From Punica granatum (Eukaryota > Streptophyta > Magnoliopsida > Myrtales > Lythraceae): DNA of 64,000 nt. The stretch's first letter is position 1; each line of letters opens with the position of its first letter. Location: the NCBI RefSeq assembly GCF_007655135.1, contig NC_045130.1, forward strand, positions 32,484,605 to 32,548,604, in the 5' to 3' direction. The notes under the pieces were generated by a model, which did not search any database, was not told where the DNA came from, and saw nothing but the letters and a program-made list of their open reading frames with translations. A program made the position numbers and the translations under genes. Shown in pieces: positions 45,856-58,387 of the stretch.

Positions 45856-46416
45856 CAGGCCTCCGTCCCTCCGTGTGTTATGGTTGCTAAAGATCATTAG
45901 CGAGAAAAATCTTTTAGTGTCTTTAGAAATCTTTAGGCCTTTTGAAATGTAACTCCCATTTCAGTTGTGTATGTATGGAAATGGAACCAGTTTGGTTCTC
46001 TCTGTTCTCTCTCTCTCTGGACTTGTTATCCATTTTGATGTAAATACTGGAAATGTTTTCCGGAAATGGCCGCTGAATTCGGCAAGAATCTCATGAGCAA
46101 CACTGAAACAGAGAAAAGCATCCTGCACTTTCTATCACGACACTCTGCTCCAAAGCCTGCCTCGGACCGAACATTAGATTAAGGCAATTCAAAAGCGGGC
46201 CAAAACAAATACGGTAAAAAGAGGGGCCAAACAAAATAACAGCTTCCTCTCGTTCTATGTACATGCCTGAGTAGTATGGGTTTTCCACAGCCATGGCTAA
46301 GTCATGTTGTCAGTTGAAAGCAGTTACCGCTTTGTCAGTATGCTACCACTCCCCGCATGAAAGTTTTCTGCCTACTCCCGGGATTTACAGGATCATTCAC
46401 ATTTGCTTATGAAGAG
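45856..46416. other. Gap between convergent genes
   Basis: Holds the 3' ends of the secreted-protein gene and, on the minus strand, of the TOM1-like gene. A TC run is at about 46,000-46,018. No other feature is seen. Confidence 0.5.
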
Positions 46417-49400
46417 CTAGATGGGGCTTTGTCTTGTAATCTGCTGCAATTGTAAAACGAGGGTCTTAACATAAGCAGGCTACTCGGGAACTAAAAGTAT
46501 GTAAGGAACAGAATGAGTACGAAACATCCTGTGGATTATGGAAATCCTCAGGACAATAGTGCGAAAATTGATCTATTCTTTCTGCGGAAAAAAGTATGAA
46601 AGAACAAAAGAATCCAATGCATTTTCATGCAACAAAATAGAACAATGATGGCTTCCTCCTGAATTGAACCGAGCAAAGGAAAACGTGAATTTGAAGAAAA
46701 ACTATTATCCTATTCCACGTGCTGATGGTCATCTAATCCTGCAAAAGTGAATTTGAAGGAAAACACGTGACTGCAGAAGAAAGGCAAAGAGGGTCACCTG
46801 ATTCCCAGGTCGTGTGGAAGTTGCAACAGTAGCAGTCCAGCATTGAGGCTGGTTGACATTTACCGACTCTATACTCTCTCTCATGAAAGCTATTCTCCCC
46901 GACTCCTCTGGCTTGTGAGCCACTTGCCCTGGTGGCAGGTCTCTCATTACCCATAGCACGAAGGCAGAGGGCACCGATGATCCTGCAAGAGCATCGATCA
47001 TCTAAGTTGTGGTCCAGAACTGGGAAACAAATAGGTGGTCTAAAATCATATTTTCTAAATTCGAGTATTACTGGCCTCAAATATCCACTCTTCTTATCGT
47101 GATTGTACTGAGTATTCATAAGATCATTGTATCAAGGGCATGCTAAAATACAAGCAAGTTTTTCTGACACGCCTCTTACACCATATAACTACTCAGAGGA
47201 GCACAATTCTTATTCCAAACAATCTGAAAGAGCAAATAAGTTGAGGAAAGTACCTATGAAATAGTACAGAATAACCAAGATAGAAACATAAAGACCATTC
47301 ACAAATTGGGGATGCCAGTGATATAGCAGCTGCATGAATAAAAGCAGGAAAAGTAAGAGAGAGGGAGGGAGAGAATCTTGTCAAGCTACGTCGACAAATG
47401 ATGCTGTACCGGAGGAATGCACATACCGGAATATCAGTCAAAAGACCAATCAAAGAACTGGTTGTAAAACACAGAACAGAGACAACTGCCAAACCACCAA
47501 CCTGCAATTCAAGACACAACCTAGTGTTATGCTGGACCACTAATGAAAATGCGAGATCATACTAATCGATTCATGATTCAACTGAACCAAAAATATTTTA
47601 AACTGTCAGCATGAATGGGTTGGTCAGTTAGAAAAAGACTCGATGCTCCACATATTGATACTTTTACTGCATGAACAAAGGGCCAAATTGTGAAATAAGC
47701 CACAAATCTTTTACAACCGATACAGCTCCTTACCTTCCACATCTCAGATGCAACCCTTTCAGATCTAATTTTTCTCATCTTCGAGCATAAAAGGAGTCCT
47801 GCAAATGTAACATTGACCTAGGACCATTTAAATGAAACCATTGCTTATAATATATATTACATAGTTTTACATGTCCAAGATGTTTCAGGTTTAGAACACC
47901 AGATATCCTTATTTATTTACAATGACAATAAAACAGCAATGTCCAAAATGAATACTCTTCCTTATTCGCTCACCATAGCATGCTAATGCTCCTCCCAGGA
48001 ATAGCATTGCTATCGCAGAAAGAGCTACATATACCTGCATTATTGAATCATTGTTTTACTACTTGAACTTCCAAAAAGGGGAACAACTTCATGATTCAGA
48101 TAATCTGAAATCTACAGGCTCAAGTTATGCATTTTCTGAACAGGTCCAAGATTATATAGAAGGATAGGATATGAACACTTGAAAGAAATTAACGAACAAA
48201 CATGACAACACTTCAAGTTTCTTGTTCAAAGCAAATTTCATGATAATGTCAGCACAGCAAATTAAAATTCGGACAAATGAAGGTAAACCTTCAGCCCAAC
48301 ACACTTTCAAAATATAAAAGGAACATAAGATAAAACATAATTCTAGCAAAAAGTACAACAAGATAAAGCTCAGAGATTTATTAGAAGTAAAAGATGTTAG
48401 TACACATTTAAATGCTTACTCGAGCCACCAGTTCCGAGTCGATGGGGTTTTTCCCTATACCAATCCAGATAAGCAGAGCAGCAGTAATCATCAGTATGCT
48501 TACCAGCACAGTGACCTGAAAGTATGGTCACATAATTGGTGCATGGAAAGGAAATTAATCCGAGATAGGATTATATAGCAACGAAGAAAGAGATCAATTG
48601 TTTATTAATCTTTTCCCCTACCAAAATGACAATTTTTTGGCGGCGTCCCACATGGGATAATTGTAAAGGTAAACACCTCCAAAGCGTATCCCCCCTTGAG
48701 TTACTTGGATTGCTCATAGTCCTGTCCAACAATGACTCGTAGAAACTTCCATCTTCATCCTCATAGTCATCTTTTGCTTGGTGGCACAGGTCGACCCTGC
48801 AAGAGTTTTCATAGAACAGGGTACATTTTATCTAATCCACAGTAAAAACAAAAAGCTTATCTTCAGAGACCAAAACAGTCTCAAAATAGAAACTGTAATA
48901 GGGTATTCTAGAATTCATACCAGAATGATAGTAGTAGAAGAAATGCCGCAAAGAGCAATATTTTGGGGAAGGCTGCAGCATAGAACTTCCATGGTTCAGT
49001 TAGTTATTAAAAGAAGCTTTCTATAAGAAAGGACAGAATCTACTAAAAGTTGTCGATATTCATATACCCATGAGAACAAAGCCACAAGAGTGCGACCAGC
49101 ACAGCCATCCCTTGCAAGTAGCAACCAGAGTCGATACAAAGTAAATAAAGTAACCTGTAAAACGAAATTGCTATTAATTGTATAGTAGACTCCAAAGAGT
49201 ACTACTCCACATCCCTCCATAAATAAGAACAGAAGGTAAAGCTCCACTAGTAAACGGCTGTAAAAACTGCTGAAAGTTAAAAGTAAAGAATAACAGAATC
49301 AACAATGTTAGATTATATCATGAGCACCTTACCTATACTAGAAGAGCCAATCATTAGATGAAAGACCTGAAAATCCACTAAACATGTGTCAGTAAGAGGC

Positions 49401-50452
49401 CAATGTGCTTCCACAAGAGTGACGAGGCAGATATAAGCACAACTAATCAGAATATCTTTACAAAATTATCACCAATTTAAAGAACAGAATAGATAGCTCT
49501 TATCACCAAGAATTCACTTTAAGTTAGGTTTGTTCAAGAGAGATAAATCAAAGGCAAGTGCTACGATAAGCAAAGAAGAAATATATGCATATTAGTTCTC
49601 GCCCTATCATTTCCCAACTTACATCATACTAATTAAATTTCTCACTTACTTTCTGGCGGTTCCAGCCAACTTGCGGACTCCGTGACTGTATCCTTAACAA
49701 CTGTAAGTAAACGTGACGAGTGAGACACACTTGGGGTCAGAGAAGTGCATTACCAATAACAACTATTTTCAATCAAATTTAAAAAATGAAGAACACAAAA
49801 CACAAGTAGAGCATCAACCAGCTGAGAACATAGAACAAAAAGAATTTCCACCGTGAGAGTAATTCCACCCAAAAATGCGGAGATACTGGGTTTTCATTCT
49901 CAAAGCCTAGCCATTATTCTGAACCTTGTGGTAACAGTAACCTGATTCTATGATGGGATAACAAGCAGTAGTATAGAAACAACTGATTGGAGATGGCAAA
50001 CACGAGCATTCAGTTACTCCAAGTTCACGAACCCATACTGCCTCTTAAGGGGAAAAACGAAATACCCGAGTCAAAAACTTCAACAGAAAATTATGGAAAA
50101 GAGACCTCAAACAAACTTCCAGAAGAAAAATATGCAATACAATAACAGGTACATGATAAGGATCCTGTCTATCGCCATGGAAACAGACCCAGCACAAGGA
50201 GACCAAATGCTTCCACGAGCAACCACAAGAATGATAATTTCAATGTCCCGGAAACAAATTTGTGGCAGACAAACACAGCAGCCAACGCACACCCAATTGA
50301 ACACATTCATCGAAATTACAATCCCGAATCAGAAACAAGAACATCACCTGGTAAAATGCGCAAACAGCAATGACAAAGTCCAAACAAGCAAGACCCACAT
50401 TCACGCCCATCAGCACTCGGGGAAAGCAACACCCGTCCCTCAATTCGAACAT
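46417..50452 (-). CDS. TOM1/THH1-like multi-pass membrane protein (DUF1084), 13 exons
   Basis: Exons: 50452-50348, 49700-49650, 49366-49333, 49154-49068, 48972-48921, 48796-48622, 48515-48420, 48034-47974, 47798-47734, 47501-47427, 47329-47254, 46982-46798 and 46443-46417. Every junction is GT-AG and the frame stays open for 362 aa. It has about seven hydrophobic helices (for example LACLDFVIAVCAFY, ILLFAAFLLLLSFW, ILMITAALLIWIGIG, YVALSAIAMLFLGGALACY, GLAVVSVLCFTTSSLIGLL). GSSVPSAFVLWVMRDLPP near the C-terminus is the family signature. An acidic loop (DDYEDEDGS) lies between helices. By family knowledge, TOM1/TOM3/THH1 proteins are tonoplast membrane proteins used as host factors by tobamoviruses; this one looks like a more divergent member whose cellular role is unclear. 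Confidence 0.9.
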
Positions 50453-51533
50453 CCTGTCTGTCTCTGCCCCGCCCCCTCCCTGTCGGAGTTTCTATTCTTA
50501 TGGGGTGTGAGTTGGGAGTAAAGGGTGTGCAAAGGAGTTGTCTTTTAGGTATTTTCAGTTCCCTTTCATGGAAGATCTGCTGCGCTGCTGCTCGATACTT
50601 CGACAGAAATTACGAGGGAGATTTTGTCGGAGAAAATGTTGACCCTTTTTCCTTTTCTCCAGAATTTGTAATTTCATGGGATAATATTAATTTGACCGTT
50701 ATCGGATTATAAAACGATATTAATTCATTTGTCTTAGCAGACATGGCCGGGGAATTAAAGAAATGGCTTTCTTGTGTTAACTAATTTAATCAAATTCATT
50801 TTCTTGGGATTTTTTTACCATAATCTCGCTAAATTGTTTATTCCCTGAAAAAGCATTTCCTTCAATAAAAAGTTAAGATCATTTTTGCTTTGTTTTCGTG
50901 GATGTTATGCTTGATTTGGGAGCATGTTTCCATACGAATTTTACTGAAAAAAAATGATTATTAAATGATTATTAATGCATGATATATAATATAAGCAGCA
51001 ACAATTTTTATAATGATTTATTAACCTATTCGAAAAAATAACGTTTATAATTACTAAATTCAACTCAAATTAGGATTTTAAAATTTTCTTATCAGTCGAT
51101 ATCTTTTCTTTCAGTGACATATATTTGGAGATTTTATAGCGATTGGTATCCAAAAATAACCACCATGGTTATTTTATTCTTAACTATAAAATTTTTTCAT
51201 ATAAGCTCATGATTGTACAAGTGTCATGTGTTTTTTATATTTAAGATTCACCATTCATATTTTGACTATTTATAATTTCGACTAATTCTCTTCTCATCGA
51301 CATTTGGTCTTATCCGTGAACCACCGAATAATATTGGAAATACTGGAAAGGGGAAGAAGAGCAACCATACCCACCGTTAGCATCAATTCAAATCGAATTT
51401 CGAGGAAAGCGCCACCCGGGAACTGCAATTGGGCAGCATAACCAAATGTGGGTCGATCATGATCCCGAGAACAAGACGAAGAAGAAGGAAGCTTGAGATT
51501 TGATCAGTTCCCAATTCGTTCGAGAAACTTCCG

Positions 51534-51725
51534 GTGCGTTTGGTTTCAGAGTTAAAGTAACTTTGATTTTGATTGTGGAAAATGACAAATGTTGTGTAGT
51601 GTGTTGAGTTAAAGTTAAAGTTAAAATTTTTTACTTGGGAAATGTGTATTTTTGTTATGTAGTGGATTGAATTAAAGTTAAAGTTAAATTTTTTGTGATT
51701 TTAACCCTGAAAACAAATGGGGCAT
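51534..51725. mobile_element. MITE, same family as 33,190-33,432
   Basis: The left end 'tgcgtttggtttcagagtta' and the reverse complement of the right end 'cccatttgttttcagggtta' are inverted. The interior has 'gagttaaagttaaagtt' repeats and 'gggaaatgtgtatttttgtt', shared with the copy at 33,190. Confidence 0.65.
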
Positions 51726-52052
51726 TCAATTCTGTCTTTTTTTTTGAGATTTTGTTTATGTAAATGCATTAGAAGAAATCAGAGGTACAGACTCTTCCGA
51801 TTTCAACCCCACGCCACACTGCCGCCTCCTCCGTCCCCTCAATTATAATTCGGTCATTCATGGGTGAGACTAAATGTCGAAGAGAAGAGATACGTGGCCA
51901 AAATTATAGATAGTCAATATATCAGGGGTGAATCTTAAAGATAAAAAATATTAAGACCCTTATACGGTCATTATCTTATGTTAGAGATTCTGACAACTAA
52001 GAATAAAACAACTGTGGTGTTATTTTTGGGTGCCAGCCGTTGCAGCATCACC

Positions 52053-52087
<35 letters not shown>

Positions 52088-52104
52088 TCGCTATTTTTAC
52101 TTAA

Positions 52105-52800
52105 AACTAAGTGAAAAGTGCTTATAGAACCTCCTGCTTTGGGAGTATTTTTGCTGATGGAGAAGTACTGAAATAAAATTGTTGAAAATAAGTGTCAATT
52201 TTATAATAAGTTAAAGTGTTTAGATGAAGCTAATTTAAAACTCTTGAAAGTAAAAAAGACAATTATTAATACTTGAAACGGAATAAACATAAGCAAATTT
52301 CATAAGCATCTATTAATTTGCTTGAGGAAATCACATTTGCAACCACAATTTTGACCTAAATTATGGTTTCAAAAACTCTCACTAAATACCAAATCTATTC
52401 AAAATTAGGAAAAGTGATTATGAAACTTCTCATTGCACTTACAAACGAACTCCAGTCTCAAAAAAGCTTTTAGGCTTGGTTTGGGAGTGTTATTGCTTAT
52501 GGAGAAGTACTGAAACAAAATTGCTGAAAATTAAGTGCTCATTTCAAAATAAACTAAAATGTTTGGAAGAAATTAATTTAAAATTACTGAAAGTAACAAA
52601 GACAATTATTAATATTGGAAACAGAATAAGCAGAAACACATTTCAAAAGCACCTATTAACTTGTTTGAAAAAGTATATTTGCAGCTGTAATTTCGGCATA
52701 AACCGTGGTTTTAAAAACTCTTACAAAACACCAAATCTGCTTAAAATTATGAGAAAAAGTGATTGTAGAACCTTTCACTGCACTCACAAATGAATTCTTA
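52105..52800. repeat. Diverged tandem duplication, period about 342 bp
   Basis: 'ggagaagtactgaaa' occurs at 52,159 and 52,501. Both halves continue with 'aaagacaattattaat', 'aaaaactct' and 'caccaaatctg/ccaaatcta'. The halves have diverged clearly, so this is older than the 958-bp duplication. Confidence 0.75.
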
Positions 52801-53900
52801 ATCTAAGATAAGAGATTATGCTTAACACAGTGTTGCGCAGTAAAAAATCTAATTAATTTATTCTAAAAATGTAAAGAGTTTGTTATGTGTGAGAATTTAT
52901 TATTAAATGAGAGAAAAAAACAAAATAGTAATGATTATTTGTTGAATTTGAAAAAATGATGGAGTGAACTATAGCAGTAGTGAAGTATTACCAAACGAAA
53001 CCTGAATATTTTGTGTTTAAGACAACATACGGAGTTTAACAAAAGAAATGGAATATAATAATAACAATAATAAACACATTAAATAATACTCATACATTGT
53101 AATTGGACTGTCGCAATAAAGCGTGGGCTTTCCCTAGTAGAAAATTAAGAACCATTGCACAATTAGAAGTTGAAGGATATTTTGGTAAATTTATGCATCC
53201 CTTTTAACTATCTAAAAACCATTGAAGGAATTATATGGTGTAATCAATTTTTTGTGAAAGCACTTTTCGAACCGTCGGATCGCAAGTATTGGTGAATAAA
53301 TAATTTTTTACATTATCCTCTCTATCCCCTCTCTTCCATCTGCCCCTCCCCCTCAGCAATATATCCTCTTTCTAAAATCTATTTTATCTCTTCAAAATCA
53401 ATTAACATTGTAAAAAATAAATATTAAATTTTTTTAACTTTTTTGGTAATACTTATATCTTTTTAGAAGTTATTAAAAATGTGATGTTATATAATGAAAC
53501 TACGCGATTAGTCTTTGAAGTTTGATTACCTTTTTTCTAGCACCTTTTGTTTTATTATCATTTCATTCTGTACCCTTTAAATACTTTCCTATTTTAATCA
53601 TTTTCCCTTTTCTTAGATATTTTCATCAAAATAATTATTAGGAAAAAATTTAATTTTGGTCCTCAATTTTTTATTGTATTTCTTTTGTCCTGATTCTTTT
53701 TTTGTTTAATGCCGCAATGTTGGACTTCATGTTCCTTATAGTTCTATCACTCAATTTTTTTAAAGAATATCGACATGACATATGTTGAAATGAAAATTAC
53801 TTTTCAAAAAAATAATAATAATAACAATTAAAATAATAACGTGAAACTTGTTCTCCTTGAACCTTGAGTCATAGGTAACCTCAACTCGGATGGTGCTAAT

Positions 53901-55784
53901 TATTAAAAGGAGGATGGTAACTTAAAAGAGAGAGAGGGAGTGGTAAGGAATGATATCTGGCACCACTAGTCTAGAGGAGGTCACCTTAGGCCTACACTTA
54001 TACATTTGTCAATGTTTCTCTTTGCAATCGCAACCACAATTACACTTTGCGATATCATTCCTCGCATCAAGGGTCACCATATTCTTACTTACTGTGTCAC
54101 GACCAACCTCACAAGTGTGGTTGGTGGCTATTGAGTCATAATCTCCTCTAATTTTTCCATTTGTTTCTTTGCTCACTAATTTGAGTATCGATGCTCCCAA
54201 TGCAAACTATCACTACCCCCTTCTTTTTATGGGCTAAATGCTCGTCCTCCATTCTCTCAAGTAAGTTCACGATTTTTCTTTTATTATTTTAATTTTTTTT
54301 TGTTCTAATTTTGAAATAAAAATAATTTTTATTTAAGAATTTCGTTTGGGTAATTTTGTAGAAAATTAAGCAGTAGGACTATAAGAAACAAAAACATACT
54401 AAGGAAAAATATGAACAGAAAAAAGAAACAAAGGAATTAGGACAAAAAATAGTTAACAAAAGTTGTGGATCAAAATTAAATTTTTTCTTGAAAAATTGAT
54501 AAAATGATGACAACAAAAAAGTAATCAAAGATATTGGATGAAAACGAATCAAGAAAAATAAAATAGACTAAATCAGAAATGTATAAGTTAGAAAAAGAAT
54601 TAAAATAGAAAAGTAATCAAAATTTAGATGAGCGAATGTATAGTTTTTCTTAAATTGAAGTATTTTAAAGTATATTTACAAACGGATAAAACATTGTACT
54701 GCGGAGCGCAAGTAATTTTTCAACCCGAACTCACGTTGAACATTCTACAAGTATCGTGGTTCCCCTTCTAGTATAAGTATCCATGTTACAAATGAGAGAG
54801 GGAAGGTAATTAAGGTAACTTTCCTTCTTCCATATTGCCGTTAACAAAATTACATAAATATTAAAAGAATGATGGTAACTTGAAAGGGAGAGAGGCAGTG
54901 GTAAGGAATGACACTTGGCACCACTGGCTTAGAGGAGGTCACCTTGGGCCTATACTTATACATTTGTCAATGTTTCTCTTTGCAATCATAACTACAATTA
55001 CACTTTGCGATATCATTCCTCGCATCAAGGGTCACCATATTCTTACTTACTGTGTCACGACCAATCTCACAAGCGTGGTTGGTGGCTATTGAGTCATAAT
55101 CTCCTCTAATTTTTCCATTCATTTCTTTGCTCACAACTTGAGTATCGATGCTCCCAATGCAAACTGTCACTACCCCCTTCTTTTATGGCCTAAATCCTCG
55201 TCCTCCATTCTCTCAAGTAAGTTCACGATTTTTCTTTTATTATTTTAATTCATTTTTGTTCTAATTTTGAAATAAAAATAATTTTTATTTAAGAATATTG
55301 TTTGGGTAATTTTGTAGAAAATTAAGCAGTAGGACTATAAGAAACAAAAACATACTAAGGAAAAATATGAACAGAAAAAAGAAACAAAGGAATTAGGACA
55401 AAAATAGTTAAAATTAAATTTTTTCTTGAAAAAAATTGATAAAATGATGACAACAAAAAAGTAATGAAAGATGAAAACGAATCAAAAAAAAGAAAATAGA
55501 CTAAATCAGAAATGTATAAGTTAGAAAAAGAATTAAAATAGAAAAGTAATCAAAACTTAGATGAGTGAATGTATAGTTTTTCCTAAACTGAAATATTTTA
55601 AAGTATATTTACAAAACATTATACTGCGCAGCGCAAGTAATTTTTCAACCCGAACTTACGTTGAGCATTCTACAAGTATCGCGGTTCCCCTTCTAGTATA
55701 AGTATCCATGTTACAAATGAGAGAGGGAAGGTAATTAAGGTAGCTTTCCTTCTTCCATATTGCCGTTAACAAAATTACATAAAT
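53901..55784. repeat. Tandem duplication, period 958 bp
   Basis: Unit 1 is 53,901-54,858 and unit 2 is 54,859-55,784. Both start 'tattaaaag' and contain 'gtaaggaatga', 'gcatcaagggtcaccatatt', 'tactgtgtcacgacca', 'gattttaatt/cgatttttctttt' and 'cttccatattgccgttaaca'. The units are highly similar. No gene or transposon signature was recognised; open frames in both strands are short. Confidence 0.88.
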
Positions 55785-56673
55785 AATTAAGAATTATCCG
55801 ACTAGAAAGAAGTCTAGGGCATATCTATCCATATCTAAGCTGTATATTATATAATTCGGAGTACTTCTACGAGAGCCTCTTGCTGAATCGGTGAGGACGC
55901 GCTACATCTCTGTTTTGAGAGACCCTTAGCTCTCGGTAAAGAGTTTCTTCATGTTCCCTGTATTAAATTAACATAAATGCATTGACTTTTCTATTCTTGC
56001 CCCAATCTTTATGTTTTTTTATAAGACACTCTTGAATAATGGTGTTGATGAATTCCGAGTTTCTCGAAAATTTTATCCAGTAAAAGTACAACCTACTTAT
56101 GCAACTCCCAAAAATGTAAGTACCTGCACAACGCAGGGGCTTGGACTAGTTGACTTTTCTAATTGTTATCACAATCTTTTTTTTTTTTTTTACTAATTCG
56201 AAGTGTTCGGATTTCGCCCGATTAATCTCTAAGGTTCCGTGAACCTCCGACGGGGTACAGAATGGGTAATCACCCTAAAAGCGCTCCAGTGACTCCAAGA
56301 GATTTCGAACTTGAAATTTTGTGGATACTTAAACTCCTCCTTACCACTAAACCAAACTCCTTGGAGTTGTTATCACAATCTCTTATTTCTATAGAAGACA
56401 TTCTTAAGTAATGCTGTTAATGAATTTTGGATTTGTCGAAAATTTTATCTAATACTCACGCCTATCCCCACGCCTATCCCGAAAATGCAACTGAAGGACT
56501 AGTTAATAAATTCATACAGTACTCCAACAAATCTCTCCATCTTCCTGTCCTCCCTCTCCTTCGTCTCCCTAGTCCTTATTCCCACGCCATCATTTCCTGT
56601 AGTATTTCTTCACTATATTTTTTTTCCCCGCAATTTCTTCATAGAGACACCCACTTGTTTTGACGGTAGTCAG
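55785..56673. other. Spacer before the protease pseudogene; contains a SINE
   Basis: Two related segments, about 56,017-56,090 and 56,392-56,460 ('gacactcttgaataatggtg' versus 'gacattcttaagtaatgctg'), flank the SINE at 56,178-56,366. No gene was recognised. Confidence 0.5.
56178..56366 (-). mobile_element. tRNA-derived SINE with 15-bp target duplication
   Basis: Flanked by identical 'ttgttatcacaatct' (56,163-56,177 and 56,367-56,381). On the minus strand: 'ggtttagtggtaagg' (A box), 'caagttcgaaatctc' (B box) and a terminal A-run (T-run 56,178-56,190). 189 bp in total; it differs from the family at 19,762. Confidence 0.88.
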
Positions 56674-57340
56674 ATGCCCCTAGTCACCCAATTGGGTGAA
56701 ACTGCAGATGGCAAATTCTCATATTGCTTGCTACCTTTTCTCGATATGATGATCGACAAATCAAGTAAGCTGAACTTTGGTAAAAGAGCATATGTTTCAA
56801 GGACCAGGCACTGTATGTATTCCATTAGTGTCGAAAAGAAGCTGGTACTATCTAACTCTGAGGGGTATCACCGTCTACAATAACAGAATCGACTCAAATG
56901 ACTATTTAGCTTCGCCCTCAAACGAGGGCAACATACTCTCAGATTCAGGCACAACATTTTCATTTTTAAATGAGGACTGATACTACGAATTGGAGTCAGC
57001 AGTAGCCCAGCACGTCAAGTCGGCACGTGTGCCATCTCCTTCCAAACACTTATGTCTATGCTACAGGTCCAAGATTATAGTGGATGCTCCATTTCTCATA
57101 GTTCACTTCGAGCATACAGATGTGAAGTTAGCTCCCAGCAGTATCTCCTATACGAGGTGGTCTCGAAGGAGATTTGGTGCTTTACTTTTTGTCCTGTAGC
57201 GGACAGGGTGCCTCAAGTATATGGTGCCGTTGATCAAACAAATTTCTTGGTTGGACATGACATGGCATTGATAATCAAGCTCATTAATAAAATTTGCTTC
57301 AGTGATTGCCTTTGGTATAAAGGGATCAGCCATTTCCCTT
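56674..57340 (+). pseudogene. A1 aspartic protease (nepenthesin/CDR1-like) pseudogene, C-terminal part
   Basis: Frames in order: MPLVTQLGETADGKFSYCLL; then VCIPLVSKRSWYYLTLRGIT and NILSDSGTTFSFLNED containing the second catalytic motif DSGTT (56,942-56,956); then ESAVAQHVKSARVPSPSK and APFLIVHFEHTDVKL; then YGAVDQTNFLVGHDM. It is broken by a frameshift near 56,790, a TGA at 56,978-56,980 and another frameshift near 57,160. The N-terminal half with the first DTG active site is missing. Family members are secreted or apoplastic proteases, some linked to defence. Confidence 0.82.
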
Positions 57341-57752
57341 TCTCTTTTTATTTGCTAATTTCATTATTCTATCATTGAACTATTTTATTTGTCTCTTCTC
57401 TTCTGGAACACAATCAAAGAAAAAAAGGGAGAAAAATAAAAGAGAAAATTAAAATATGGCAATAAAGGAAATGTCTGCAGCAAATGAAGTGACTTCACTA
57501 ACTTACCATTCCTTTATTTGGCGTTGTTGTGCAAAAATGCTAAACAAGACTAGACTAATTAGAAATTAGATGATGATTAACGGCAATGCGAGTGATTGAA
57601 TTTTTTTTTAAAAAAAGAATAATTACTAGATGATGCGTGGGATTTAAAAAAATGAAAACAAAATCTAATAATATTATAATATATATCTAAAAAAATGTAT
57701 TTTTTAATTAGGTGGAGAAAATAATTCTTAAACTATGATAAGAACAACAACA

Positions 57753-57784
<32 letters not shown>

Positions 57785-58387
57785 CAGTACCGAGTAAATT
57801 ATCTCTTTATATTTAAAATTAATAAACATGGAATATATTAATCACCTTACAAAAATATGATCAACAGAAGAGAAAATATTTATACTAATAAAACAGTCAT
57901 ATAGCTTATATCTGATATTGACTCTTCGAAAACTAAATTATCCCTCAAACAATACAAACCTAACTACACGAATTTAGATATAAAATTAACATTATCTAAC
58001 TATTTTTTTTATGTCAACATGCAATTATTCATCAAAATAATATGACAAATTTCATGGTTAACACGAACATGGCAACAGAGTTATCTAACACGGTCAATAA
58101 TACGAACATGGCATCAGAGTTTGGTTCTATCATATCTGACTATCAAGGTCTCCTACGGAGTGTACGGTGGCGGTATTGATGTCAACTCGGGACCCAAGTC
58201 AATGGCTATTTTGCAATTTGTATAGGGAAAACATATAAACTGTCCTCTCATTTCACTTGAAGGCAACAGTTCCAATGGTTACAAAAGAGATTAACCAACT
58301 AATTACCACTGCCTAAAATTTACACACAATCAATGTTCTACAACTACCATTTCCGGTCCTACAGAGGAATCTGCAGATTGTTACAGC
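57341..58387. other. Intergenic, AT-rich, no gene recognised
   Basis: Includes an ATA/AAT trinucleotide run (about 57,755-57,785). The right end, up to 58,387, should contain the 3' UTR of the HMG-box gene. Confidence 0.5.

Larger units (their letters stand above)
50453..53900. other. Intergenic, AT-rich, no gene recognised
   Basis: 50,453-50,700 probably holds the promoter and leader of the TOM1-like gene. Further on there is a MITE (51,534-51,725), a TA microsatellite (about 52,058-52,083), a diverged tandem pair (52,105-52,800) and a MITE-like stretch (about 52,815-52,995). Confidence 0.5.
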
